Part shown: positions 10,058 to 19,716 of the stretch, piece by piece | Position numbering within the stretch: the stretch's first letter is position 1 | Layout of the letters: every line of letters starts with the position of its first letter | DNA from: Oopsacas minuta | Taxonomy: Eukaryota; Porifera; Hexactinellida; Lyssacinosida; Leucopsacidae | NCBI GenBank assembly: GCA_024704765.1 | Contig: JAKMXF010000222.1 | Coordinates: 124,001-188,000 of the forward strand | Direction: 5' to 3' | DNA: 64,000 nucleotides | Translations under genes and position numbers: made by a program | The notes under the pieces: generated by a model | Told to the model about the DNA's origin: nothing | The model's input: the letters and a program-made list of their open reading frames with translations, nothing else | Databases searched by the model: none

Positions 10058-12179
10058 ATGTCAACTCCTACTGCTAGTAAAAAGATAACGAAATTACATG
10101 AATTCGTAGCGAGCACTTCAGAGGTAAGATGTCTTGCTTTAGGTCCTAAACAGTCCCGTGTTATGGTGACAGGGGGAACAGATAACAAGATATCAGTATG
10201 GATAATTGGCCGCCCGAATTTGTTGATGAGTTTTGGCGGGCATACTGCATCAGTTGAGTGTGTGAGATTTCGCGCGGATGAGCAGGTAGTTGCTTCTGGG
10301 AGTGCAAGTGGTACTTTGAAAGTTTACGATTTAGATCAGGGATCTTGTATTCGGACGCTATCTGGGCACAAAGCAGGTAAATGACGTCATGAAACAGTAC
10401 AGTTTGATTCTAAATTAATTCATACACACAATAGGTATTTCTAGTCTTGATTTCCATACTTCTGAGATGCTCCTGGCCTCTGGATCATTAGACACAAGGG
10501 TTAGGGTCTGGGACGTTAGGAAGAAAGGCTGTATATTCTCATACCAGGGTCATACGGGTAAAGTTAATTCACTGCTTTTCAGTCCTGATGGTAAATGGTT
10601 GTCATCAGCTGGAGATGATGGCTATATCAAAATATGGGAATTGAGTTCTGGGAAATTACTGCAAGATTTCTCATCACACGCAGGGCCTATAACGAGTCTA
10701 GAATATCATCCTAATGAGCTACTGTTAGCTTCTGGGTCTCAGGATAGAACAGCTAAGTTCTGGGATCTTGAGCAGTTCCGTATGGTGGATGAGAGTCAAC
10801 CAGAGGCTACTGGGATTAGGAAACTTACTTTTCATCCAAATGGCGATTGTCTCTTCACAGGTAACCATGGATAAAGTTACCATTACACACCTTAGAATTT
10901 CTGTTAATTATAGCTTACTGGTATAATTTCTATAAAATAGGTTCGCAAGAATGTCTCCGTATACATAGTTGGGAGCCATGGTGTTGCTATGAAACAGTAC
11001 CAGCTGGCTGGGGGAAACTAGCAGACATGAGGATTGTATCTGATCAGCTGATTGCAGCGAGTTACAGCCACTCCAGTGTATCCGTATGGACCAGTGACGT
11101 CACTACAATGCGACCATTTAGGAAAGATGACGAGTCAGTCAATTGTATGGAAGAATGTGATAAACTATCTGCCAGTCATCGTGGAATATTCGAGAAGTAT
11201 GATGTCAACAAGAGTCCTACAGATGACATAGCTAGAGAACATTCTCAATCAGATTCTTCTGACCATGAAGATATCAGTAGCAATAATAATCCACAAGCAA
11301 TGGATTTTGGTAAGTTTTCATAATTATTATAACGTATACAGTTAACTCACGTTAGTTCGAAGTAATTATCACGATCCCTTGAGCTTCGATATAATGGGAG
11401 TTATCAGTATGTGTATTTGCATAGGTCCTACTCCTGACGAGTTCAAAGTTGTCAGAGTACATAATTTGAACAAAAACATTTCTAAAGAAATTTTGAAACA
11501 ACCAAAAATTCAACAACCAACACCACAGGACGATTTCAATAGACCTAGGATCCTCAAGGTAGCAAGCGAAGAAGCATTCCCACAAGCAAGGCGCATACAA
11601 ACAGAAAATGACAGTAACGAACGATTAAGAAAAGTATTAGAAGATGGAAATATAAGTGTATTACGTCATCGTTTACAAACCCATAGAGATATAGCTAGAC
11701 ACTGGGACCCTCAAAATCCTATAATATCACTACGTAGAGCTATAAATACAGGAGAACAGGAAATTCTTATACATTTATTAGCCTTATACAACCAGAGGTT
11801 ATCCCTATGGACTCTGAATACGTGTTTAGTTGTACTTCCTGAATTACGTTATTTAATGCAGAGCCATAAATTATTCTTCGTTCAAACAACTGCCAATACT
11901 TTGAGACTTATCTTGAAAACATTCGGCCCTGTAATCGCGATTAATGTCAATCAGCCCCCTCCCACAGGAGCAGGGGTCGATATTTCGCGTGAGGAGCGAT
12001 ACGAAAAATGCTATGACTCATTCGCGCACTTAAATTCCATACGTGACTCTATATCCAACGCGAAATTCGATATGAATACAGCGGAAATAACACAAATATT
12101 CGATGAAGTGAAACAAGCATTTACAGTACTTGATCAACCCGATCTCTTCTATGGAACTCCTCCCATAAATAAGCTCTAG
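10058..12179 (+). CDS. KATNB1: Katanin p80 subunit (WD40 + con80)
   Basis: Regulatory subunit that targets the katanin p60 AAA ATPase to microtubules for severing. Exons: 10058-10376, 10435-10860, 10941-11309 and 11425-12179. All are joined by GT..AG with a split glycine codon at each junction, giving about 622 residues (human 655). The first three exons encode about six WD40 repeats (GTDNKISVW, GSASGTLKVYDL, GSLDTRVRVWDV, GDDGYIKIWEL, GSQDRTAKFWDL). A poorly conserved acidic/Ser linker follows. The last exon carries the C-terminal con80 domain that binds p60 (RLRKVLEDGNISVLRHRLQ to the end). The intron 11310-11424 contains a fragment of a family B MITE. KATNB1 lies 150 bp downstream of TTLL4, so two microtubule-modifying genes are adjacent. 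Whether that is more than chance is unknown. Confidence 0.95.
11351..11409. mobile_element. Family B MITE fragment in KATNB1 intron
   Basis: GTTAGTTCGAAGTAATTATC, ACGATCCCTTGAGCTTCGATATAA and GGGAGTT match the right end of family B. The left part is missing. The 3' splice site of the intron at 11423-11424 lies just beyond it. Confidence 0.7.
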
Positions 12180-12335
12180 ACGTGCTATATACTAACCAAC
12201 AACACAGTGTTGATATGTTATTAACTTTCAATTGTTGTTATTATAATTCATTCGTGGATTCTCTCTGTAAGTTAGGAAGGACTTGTAACCGGTAATTTTC
12301 TGTAAATATCAATAAAGTTCAATTACACGTTTACA

Positions 12336-12477
12336 ATTTTAACCACCATGGATGGTGGATTTCGGTTTTTGTTCAGGTCATTTTGAGGCACTCCTCGCTT
12401 GGTTGGAGGGTGTGAGTTCTATATCACAAAAATTAACGAAATTCGCCATCCACCATCCATGGGTAAATAGCTAATAA
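12336..12477. mobile_element. Family A MITE between KATNB1 and GORASP
   Basis: The best-preserved copy. TTAACCACCATGGATGGTGGATTTCG on the left is mirrored by CGCCATCCACCATCCATGGGTAAATAGCTAATAA on the right. The core CTCGCTTGGTTGGAGGG is present. It lies between two convergent genes in the ~470-bp interval 12180-12646. The rest of that interval is plain AT-rich sequence where both 3' ends should lie. Confidence 0.8.
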
Positions 12478-12646
12478 GCACATAGGGTGGCCATTTCGTC
12501 AAAACAACGTATTATGATTTATATGAGTTAATATCACAACATTGAAGTACAGATCTAATAATAATCAAAAGACTACAAAATACAGCAAAAAGCTCCATCA
12601 ACATATTATACTAATTGACCAGTGTATAATAGAGTATGTAACAATG

Positions 12647-13960
12647 TTAATTAACCTGATGAACATCTTCAATAGTAGGAGGGGATACAGCTGTATAGCT
12701 AGGATGAGAGGGTATATGAGAACTTGTAATCGGTTTGAAGGTGGGGTCTGGTTGGTAAACTGGTTGCTGTGTGTGATGAAATGTTCCTTCTGGAATGTCC
12801 AGGTTGAATTCAGTGGGTGGGGCAGTGGGAAGACCAGAGGAGGGGGACACAATAGTTTGGGGTGAGAACTGAGTTGTGAAGAGATTTTTAGCAGAGGCAG
12901 TAGGTATAGGAGATTTCTTATCTACTTCCTGTCTTCTGTTTAGCTGTGTTGTGTCTTGTACAGGAGGGATATAAGGTTCTTGTATAGTGAAATCTTTGAT
13001 GGGAGCATGGATTAATGATTGATCTTGATCTGCTACTACGTTTTTTTCTGATAAAACTTGCTCTTGATTATGAGTTGTAAATATTTCTTGTATTGTTACA
13101 GGTTTTTTCTCAATATTCGTCTGAACATTTTCCTGTATTGTTACAGGTTTCTTCTCAATATTCGTCTGAACATTTTCCTGTATTGTTACAGGTTTCTTCT
13201 CAATATTCGTCTGAACATTTTCTTGTATTTTTCTCTGTGGTGAAGCAGGTAATAACTGGACATTAGCAAACTCACTGACTAGCTTATCTCTCTTCTCTCC
13301 TACTTCAATATCACTTTTACGCGGTGTACTCCTATCTTGTAAATTATTTTCAGAAATATTTGGTATTCGATGTAGATAACCAGTACCTACTCCACACCCT
13401 AAACTGCCTTCACCGCCCCAATTTTGATCTGGGATTATTACGACATCGCGACATTTATCACTAGCCACATTATAAACGAATAGTTTAACTTCTCTTCTAT
13501 TATTCTGCTCTATAAACGTGTCAAATTCCTCTTCCATCATTTCGTAACCAATGATATAATCAGTGTTAGAACATAGCCCAGCCTTTTGGGCTGGTGAATT
13601 GGGATAAACTTCTAAAATATGCCAAATATTATCCGACACATTTTCAAACGAACAGAACCTTATACTCACTCCTATAACACCCTGTCCTCCCCATTTATTG
13701 TTAGGAACAAGTCCTACTTCCCGCCAGGATCTACCTTTAATATTATACACACCCAATTTTACTTCTCTGTCCAAATGTGCTTTCAAGATCTCGATTAGAG
13801 TATCACTTTCTCTATCCAACCTCAATCCTTGTATTGTTACAATAAAATCGAAGTAAGCTTCAAGTTTTGATAAATCAGCTGGGGATTTGTCCTGTACCTT
13901 GAGTACATGGTACCCGTGTGTACCCCCTCCAGGAATAGGGGTTGATTGGTTACCTCCCAT
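12647..13960 (-). CDS. GORASP2: Golgi reassembly-stacking protein (GRASP55/65)
   Basis: Single exon, 437 residues. GRASPs tether Golgi cisternae and act in unconventional secretion. MGGNQS at the N-terminus fits N-myristoylation of Gly2. Two GRASP-type PDZ domains cover about residues 14-105 (HGYHVLKVQDKSPAD, VPNNKWGGQGVIGVSIRF) and 108-200 (HILEVYPNSPAQKAGL, PDQNWGGEGSLGCGVGTGYLHRIP). The ~230-residue tail is rich in Pro, Ser, Gln and Thr, as in the SPR domain of the family. It contains 15-residue tandem repeats of the ENVQTNIEKKPVTIQ type, encoded at about 13080-13215. Vertebrates have two GRASPs. A single invertebrate gene is ancestral to both, so the symbol indicates family only. Confidence 0.93.
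   Translation of the reverse strand: MGGNQSTPIPGGGTHGYHVLKVQDKSPADLSKLEAYFDFIVTIQGLRLDRESDTLIEILKAHLDREVKLGVYNIKGRSWREVGLVPNNKWGGQGVIGVSIRFCSFENVSDNIWHILEVYPNSPAQKAGLCSNTDYIIGYEMMEEEFDTFIEQNNRREVKLFVYNVASDKCRDVVIIPDQNWGGEGSLGCGVGTGYLHRIPNISENNLQDRSTPRKSDIEVGEKRDKLVSEFANVQLLPASPQRKIQENVQTNIEKKPVTIQENVQTNIEKKPVTIQENVQTNIEKKPVTIQEIFTTHNQEQVLSEKNVVADQDQSLIHAPIKDFTIQEPYIPPVQDTTQLNRRQEVDKKSPIPTASAKNLFTTQFSPQTIVSPSSGLPTAPPTEFNLDIPEGTFHHTQQPVYQPDPTFKPITSSHIPSHPSYTAVSPPTIEDVHQVN
13080..13215 (-). repeat. 45-bp coding minisatellite in GORASP
   Basis: Three near-identical 45-bp units encode ENVQTNIEKKPVTIQ, and a partial unit precedes them (KIQENVQTN). On the + strand the unit contains TTCTCAATATTCGTCTGAAC. 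It keeps frame (45 = 3 x 15) and lies in the disordered tail. Confidence 0.9.
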
Positions 13961-14008
13961 GGGGTCAGTCTATTAGCTCATAACGAATAAAATACGATAG
14001 TAATAAAA

Positions 14009-14160
14009 TTCAACTCCTGTTATATCGATCATATATGAAGTACCCGCTTATATCAAAGTCTGAAATTATACAAATATGGTCCCAAACCGTCAAAGTAACA
14101 TAAATTCCATCGCCTATATCGAAGCAATTATCGCGGTCCCCTTGAGGTTCGATATAACAA
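14009..14160. mobile_element. Family B MITE between GORASP and AP2S1
   Basis: Starts CAACTCCTGTTATATCGA and has CGCTTATATCAAAGTC, ATATGGTCCCAAACCGTCAA and TATATCGAAGCAATTATCGC. It ends in a degenerate copy (GGTTCGATATAACA), and the final GGAGTTGACTGTA is missing. Confidence 0.75.
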
Positions 14161-14276
14161 TTAAAACCGTTCAAAGTTCGTATTTTAACACAATACTCAG
14201 TACATATAATATACAACACTATCAAGCTCTATACTAGCTCTATTGCACACTTATAGTTTTAGAAAATGACTAAAAA

Positions 14277-14883
14277 TCAGTCTAGCTTAGTGAGGGTATC
14301 CAAGCGCTGCAATACTTTAGTCTGTGAAGTTTCGCGTATTTCTCCAGCAAGGAACATCTCATCTACAGCAGCATACACCCTATAGAAGTTGAATACTAAA
14401 TCCAACTCACATACGTTATGGAAATGTTCATTCAAAACTTCCACGAAATTGTGAATAGCCTCGAGATACGCCAAGTTGTTGTCAGATACGTCACAGCATA
14501 GACAGAAGTACAGCCCAGCGTACCTATAAATAGATATAAAATAAAACTATTTCATACTTACTAACTCCCTTTACAAATTTCTTTGGATTTTTCATGAATA
14601 TTTTACCCCGAAAATATTCAGAAATATTGCAATAAAACAAATTTACGAGATTTTCAACAATTTCTCCTCAAAATGAAGTGAATTTCGGAAGGGTTTATTA
14701 CCGTCTGTAAATAACTTTAAAATCTCTAAAAGCAACAAAATTAGTATGCTTTGCATCTCTAACAGTAACTATAGCATGCACATCTTCAATCAGTTTCTGC
14801 TTCTCATCTTCCTCAAATAACATATACCATTTAGCTAGCCGAGTCTTACCAGCTCTGTTTTGTATTAAAATGAATCTAATCAT
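14277..14883 (-). CDS. AP2S1: AP-2 complex sigma subunit
   Basis: Small subunit of the plasma-membrane clathrin adaptor AP-2; it binds dileucine cargo motifs. Exons on the - strand are 14883-14702 and 14523-14277. The GTAATA donor and TATAG acceptor join CG|G of an Arg codon. The product is exactly 142 residues, the usual family length. It is almost identical to animal AP2S1 ([80 protein letters not shown]-like end). The only notable difference is a short divergent C-terminus ([10 protein letters not shown]). Confidence 0.97.
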
Positions 14884-14925
14884 ACTATATGTATAGTTTA
14901 AACATTGTAATAGACTGACCTTATG

Positions 14926-15072
14926 CTTAATAGATATTTAACCATGGATGGTAAATTTCGTTTTTAAATACAAATCCCCCTCCAACCAAGCGAGGATTGC
15001 CTCAAAATGACCTAAAACAACATCCAATCAGATTAACGAAACCCACCATCCATGGTTAAATAATAATAATAA
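14926..15072. mobile_element. Family A MITE between AP2S1 and SUCLG2
   Basis: Left end TTAATAGATATTTAACCATGG; right end CCACCATCCATGGTTAAATAATAATAATAA. The conserved core occurs in reverse (TCCCCCTCCAACCAAGCGAGG), so this copy is flipped relative to those at 6539 and 12336. It occupies much of the 14884-15210 gap. Confidence 0.8.
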
Positions 15073-15210
15073 CCACATAGGGAGCATTTTGCCATACCAA
15101 CGTAGGCAACGTTGTACGTAAAAACTCATCAACCACACATCGATAACTTATAATATATCACATAATTGGATATCAGTAGCAATAAGTAGTGAATAATATT
15201 ATTCGTATTA

Positions 15211-16637
15211 TTATTTGACAAATGACGTGACCTTCTCTGCGGCCATTGCCATATCATCAGCACTTATTATATTAAGTCCAGAATCTTCTAGAATCTTCTT
15301 CGCTTTGTCTCCGTTATTTCCTTCCAGCCTCGCGACTATTGGCACTTTCAACTCTAACTTTTTACAAGCAGCAACAATACCATTAGCAATTATCCTGCAG
15401 TCAACTATTCCACCGAAAATATTCACAAGGATAGCATTTACCTAAAACAAAGGAATTAAGTACGATTTGATGGATATACTTTCCAACTCAGGGAAATATT
15501 TGCAATTCTATGTGCATTTTTCCCAAATAATAATTACCTGGAAATTAGTATAAGTGGTTTGTAAATATACTAGTGACCCTGAATAATTATGAAATCACAA
15601 ACCTGAGGATCTTGAGTAATAATCTGGAAGGCAGCCTGCACTTGACTTTCCTGTACACCACCTCCACAATCCAGGAAATTAGCAGGCTCTCCATTATACA
15701 GTTTAATAATATCCATGGTTGCCATTGCTAATCCAGCCCCATTAACAAGACATCCTATATTCCCTGACATACCGACATAGCTCAGATTAGATTCTTGTGC
15801 TGCTAGCTCTCTAGGATCTGTCTCTGAATGATCCTGCATTTCAAATATCTTCCCTTGACGAAATTTCGCGTTATCATCAAAATTAATTTTAGCATCAAAA
15901 CACACTACTTCTCCTTCCCTCGTTAACCCTAATGGATTAATCTCTATCTGCGTAGCATCTACTGACGTGAACATTTTATACAGTTGTCTAATCTGTTTCG
16001 CGGTTATGTGAACAGCTTCACCTTTGAACCCTAAAGATTTCGCGATTTCAACTGAAGTATCATCATTTAAACCTTGGTCAATATCAATTGGATATTTGAA
16101 TATTCTCTCAGGGAGATTAGCAGCTACTTCCTCAATATCAACTCCACCATCAGTACTAGCTACTATAACAGGACCTCCAGCTGCCCTATCCAGTAGAATA
16201 GCTAAGTATCTTTCTTCTGTAATGTCCAATGCTCTTGCTATCATTACTTTATTAACCGTTACTCCATCAGGTGGAGTTTGCTTAGTTACCAGTTTAGCTC
16301 CAAGCATTTGACCAGCTAACCTTTCTACGTCATCAAGACTGTTAACTAGCTTCACTCCACCTACTAATCCGTTATCAAACTTACCCTTACCTCTCCCTCC
16401 AGCTAGAATCTGTGATTTTACTACATACTCAGTAACGTTAAGGCTACGCGCGGCTTCTAACGCCTCTTTAGCTGTACTAGCTATACCAAAAGGCTGCGTA
16501 TTAATACCAAATGATTGCATAAGCTCTTTGCTCTGATATTCATGTAAACTGAGACAGCGGGTTTGTGTAAGGAGAGTATTCAGTCTTGATGACTGTATGG
16601 TGCGTTGTGCGGATAATAGGAATTTGAATAAACTCAT
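15211..16637 (-). CDS. SUCLG2: Succinate-CoA ligase, GTP-specific beta subunit
   Basis: Mitochondrial matrix TCA-cycle enzyme that forms GTP from succinyl-CoA with the SUCLG1 alpha subunit. Exons on the - strand are 16637-15603 (345 codons, phase 0) and 15441-15211, giving 421 residues. The N-terminus ([20 protein letters not shown]) is a mitochondrial presequence. The ATP-grasp domain starts at [15 protein letters not shown], with GGRGKGKF and [19 protein letters not shown]. The ligase domain contains [33 protein letters not shown] and [33 protein letters not shown] and the IFGGIVDC context resemble the GTP-type beta more than SUCLA2. A more upstream in-frame ATG (16700) is less likely because the presequence starts at 16637. 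Confidence 0.92.
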
Positions 16638-16691
16638 ATTTCTAAATATATTTGGGTATAATGTTACGTCATTTTCTAATTGATAATTATT

Positions 16692-16782
16692 TACAGTCAA
16701 CTCTCCTTATAGGGCAATACTCGCTTATATCGAACTAATTATCACGGTCCCTTGAGCTTCGATATTACGGAAGTTGACTGTA
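16692..16782. mobile_element. Short family B MITE between SUCLG2 and TADA1
   Basis: A complete ~90-bp copy with both ends: TACAGTCAACTCTCCTTATA and ACGGAAGTTGACTGTA. The internal AATTATCACGGTCCCTTGAG marks the family. It ends 17 bp from the TADA1 stop codon. Confidence 0.85.
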
Positions 16783-16798
16783 TCATATAAGCACTATA

Positions 16799-17578
16799 TT
16801 ATGATGGATGCCATAATTGCGACAATAACCGTTCATAATTTCGCGAAAACACAGTATGTGAGCAAATAACACTTTTGTATAGAGGTAGTATGTCTCTAGC
16901 ATCAAACAATGTAATTTTGTTATCAGGATATGGCAATGTAGTGTATTTTCTAAGAGACATCAAAGATATTGGCATTTCATAGTTTGGAGTTCTATCATTG
17001 GGAGTTGAACCAGGGATTGTGTATTTGTATTGTTTGCTAGTGAAGTCAACATTCCTTCTTCTCTTCAATCGACCCTTTTTGAAGGCTAAAAATGAGCATA
17101 TGTTCTTTAGAAATTCCTCCATCGCGAAAAATAACAACTCTTCAACTCTATTCCCAGAATCTTCAAGATTTTGTTCCCATAAGTGCAAAATAATCCGCGA
17201 TTTAATACTCGGAATATCTGGTAAGTATATATCATTCGGACAGAACGAAAGTTCTAGAACATTCTCAGCAGTTAGATTACCAGTTGACTGAGTATCAAAT
17301 ATAGTTGGATTGTAAATATTCGCATAAGTTCCATCAGCAACGAATGGATTAGACTCATCAGGAGTAGAAGGAGTAAATGACTTTAATAAAATAGCCATAA
17401 TAAACTGATTGTGTAAACAGAAGCTTTTTTCTGGCAACAGAGTTCTTGTAAGTTTATCAAACTCATCTTTAGTGATTTTCTGTTTGCACCATCTTTTTAA
17501 GATTTCTAGATATCTTGGTAGATTACCCTCTAGAACTTCTGATAGCTGTTTCTTTGCCTCCCAAAGTTCTACAGCCAT
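16799..17578 (-). CDS. TADA1: Transcriptional adapter 1, SAGA subunit
   Basis: Core architectural subunit of the SAGA co-activator, carrying a histone fold. The single exon encodes 259 residues when started at ATG 17578 (MAVELWEAKKQLSEVL). The N-terminal block (LEILKRWCKQKITKDEFDKL, then LHNQFIMAILLK) corresponds to human TADA1 LKLWFKQKISKEEFD..HNDFLLAIL. VEELLFFAMEEFLKNI matches the next helix. The C-terminal HTVFSRNYERLLSQLWHPS matches HTVYALNIERIITKLWHP. It is shorter than human (335) because the linkers and the extreme C-terminus are reduced. The ORF remains open upstream to 17689, through a family C MITE, but those codons are not conserved. Confidence 0.9.
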   Translation of the reverse strand: MAVELWEAKKQLSEVLEGNLPRYLEILKRWCKQKITKDEFDKLTRTLLPEKSFCLHNQFIMAILLKSFTPSTPDESNPFVADGTYANIYNPTIFDTQSTGNLTAENVLELSFCPNDIYLPDIPSIKSRIILHLWEQNLEDSGNRVEELLFFAMEEFLKNICSFLAFKKGRLKRRRNVDFTSKQYKYTIPGSTPNDRTPNYEMPISLMSLRKYTTLPYPDNKITLFDARDILPLYKSVICSHTVFSRNYERLLSQLWHPS

Positions 17579-17608
17579 TTGACTTATAATTATGGATACA
17601 AATTTTAT

Positions 17609-17723
17609 ACAGTGAAAATCTCCATAAACGAGTTGTGAAAATAAATAGAGCGAATTCGGAGTCCTATTCAAATGAACCTTAATAAACATGGAATTTCCCT
17701 CACGTTTGTGGAGGTTACACTAT
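17609..17723. mobile_element. Family C MITE upstream of TADA1
   Basis: Left end TACAGTGAAAATCTCCATAAACG, right end CACGTTTGTGGAGGTTACACTATA. The internal ATAGAGCGAATTC..GTCCTA matches the copy at 19481. It starts 31 bp upstream of the TADA1 start codon, so it probably forms part of the 5' UTR or promoter. Confidence 0.75.
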
Positions 17724-17890
17724 ACCACAGCATATCAGTAACCCAACAAAATAGTGTAATTATTTCAAATAATTTACAACAAATCTTCTAATATACCCTA
17801 ATTGGTAATGTTTGTAACTATCAAAACTATGATTATAATACTAAACACAACAAAATACAAAGTATAAGATAGTGAGCCCACACTAAATTC

Positions 17891-18787
17891 TTATTTTTTG
17901 TTGAATTTTACGAAGTAATCCTTTACAAGCGCGTAATGGCCTTTGTTAATAAAGGAGAAGGAAATAACATTAAAGTATATTTGTTCACTTGATCCGAAGA
18001 AGGATGGACTTTGAACTTCCTGTAGTTCAGAGGATCTACGCTTTGAAGCTACATCTCTTGAGCGGCACTCCAACCAGACAAGTTTAGGTGATTTCACCTC
18101 TAAATCTCCTAGGGATAGAGTCAGGAGGTAATCATGAAGTCCTAGTATAGTATTGGTGTCCTCTGGAGCTGAGTGATGTATCATAGAATCTTCTCCCCAA
18201 TTCTCAGCCATTTCCAACTCTTTCGGAGCGATTAAAATGACAGAACCTTTCATTTGTCGCAGTTTAGCACCTGAATCTTCTTTCGGTACAAGTTTAGATT
18301 TGAAACCGAGTTCAAACATAGTTTTAACATCAACCCATTTGACTGGGTCAGGTGCTGTCTTAGAATTTCGCAAGACAACAGTAACTTTCTCATTAGGATT
18401 ACTACCAAGAAAAGCCTCAATTTCCATTGTGGCATCCCCTAATAGCATGCAAGCCTCGCCGTAATATAACCATACATCGTTCTTGTGCGAGGCTAACTGA
18501 AAGTCTAACAGTCTAACACCGAATTTCAATTGGTCTCTTATGGATATATCCTGGTATTGATGTTCCCCCTTAAATGCACCAGAATCATGACTTCCCAGCA
18601 TAATGATCTCATTCAGTGTTAGTTCATTCGTAAGTGCACCCATCCAATTGGAAGCTAGCGGACTTCCTTTACCAAACACAGAGCTTAATGCAGGATTCTT
18701 TGTCAATTTAGATGCAATGTAATCTGATTGGATTAATGAATCTTCTTTTTCAAGCTTGGGGGCTTCGCTTTCATTAGCAGTTGCCAT
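17891..18787 (-). CDS. PI-PLC X-domain-like protein, paralogue 1
   Basis: Single exon, 298 residues. One PI-PLC X-type TIM-barrel region spans about residues 45-290 and there is no signal peptide. Visible elements: LGSHDSGAF (first catalytic His-Asp), FGVRLLDFQL (Arg and Asp of the X box), and IEAFLGSNPNEKVTVVLRN (helix and strand of the barrel). The segment that normally holds the second catalytic His (usually HG) reads WLYYGEA, with Tyr in that place. Phosphodiesterase activity is therefore doubtful. A close paralogue lies 930 bp upstream in transcription order at 19717-20595, same strand. Relation to PLCXD proteins is inferred from motif order only. Confidence 0.7.
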   Translation of the reverse strand: MATANESEAPKLEKEDSLIQSDYIASKLTKNPALSSVFGKGSPLASNWMGALTNELTLNEIIMLGSHDSGAFKGEHQYQDISIRDQLKFGVRLLDFQLASHKNDVWLYYGEACMLLGDATMEIEAFLGSNPNEKVTVVLRNSKTAPDPVKWVDVKTMFELGFKSKLVPKEDSGAKLRQMKGSVILIAPKELEMAENWGEDSMIHHSAPEDTNTILGLHDYLLTLSLGDLEVKSPKLVWLECRSRDVASKRRSSELQEVQSPSFFGSSEQIYFNVISFSFINKGHYALVKDYFVKFNKK

Positions 18788-19716
18788 CTTACAATAAATT
18801 TGGATTTGATTTCGCTAAGTATATTAATAGGACGGTAAATGCATACGTAACATTATGTACATTATAAAGAGATATTAATATACCTGTAATTGGCAACAGT
18901 TATATATTTAGAATATCACTGTTTACTTATATATTCGTATACAAAACTGATAGGAACAATTATAGCATAGGGTCTCACATTAGCCATTATGATCATGAAA
19001 AACGAAGCATGAACGTATAAACATTGAATAAGTATACATATTTTAAGAAATTACAAAGTCCTATATTTATTATTAAGAAAATTCCCAAAAGAATCAAAAT
19101 CCAGAATAGAAAGGTAATTTGAGCTTTTCAAAAGTTCTCAAATTTCCCACTCTGAACAATTATAATTCATGCCATTTTAATGAACGAGCACGCTTTGCTT
19201 GCTCGCGATCACATGGGCCTCGGCACTACTTGCCTCGAATTAAAACTATAGTACAACAAAATCAAAATTTATGAAATATAAACCACATACATATACTGTC
19301 AAAACAGGTTGAAACATAATGTACAAAACTTCAATATTATTGAGGAAATTCCAATTTAAAATCCTGCAAAGTAATTCGAGCTTTTGAAGGTTATCGTAAG
19401 AATCACGATAATGATCTAATAATAGAACATGATTAATAGCTCCTCCTTATAGTTTTCTCAAATAACATGGCAATCATACTACAGTGAAACCTCCACAAAC
19501 GGGGCATGTGGAAACAGAGTGAAACAATAGAGCGAATTCATAGTCCCATGCGAATGAACATCCACAAACACGGGGTAGCATTTTACGGTGTCCACGGTAC
19601 CCCGTTGGTGGAGGTTACACTGTAGGTTGAATACTGATAGGATATACACAAGTATAAAATTAATTACAATCTCTCATAGACCAAATAATACAAATATTCT
19701 CAAATATACAATCAAG
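18788..19716. other. Spacer between PI-PLC-X-like paralogues
   Basis: AT-rich, without an ORF of note. It contains the family C MITE at 19481-19624. At about 19180-19245 there is a small GC-richer patch (GAGCACGCTTTGCTTGCTC) that can form a short stem. I see no RNA gene signature. The promoter of the 17891-18787 gene should lie at its left edge. Confidence 0.6.
19481..19624. mobile_element. Family C MITE, intact
   Basis: Left ACAGTGAAACCTCCACAAAC is mirrored by GTTGGTGGAGGTTACACTGT on the right and flanked by TA dinucleotides. It has a GCATGTGGAAACAGAGTGAAA internal motif. Size, TIRs and TA target fit a non-autonomous Tc1/mariner or pogo-type element. Confidence 0.85.

Noticed and set aside
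12542-12865. + strand ORFs over the GORASP 3' end
   Set aside because: Antisense to the GORASP coding tail and without any domain signal.
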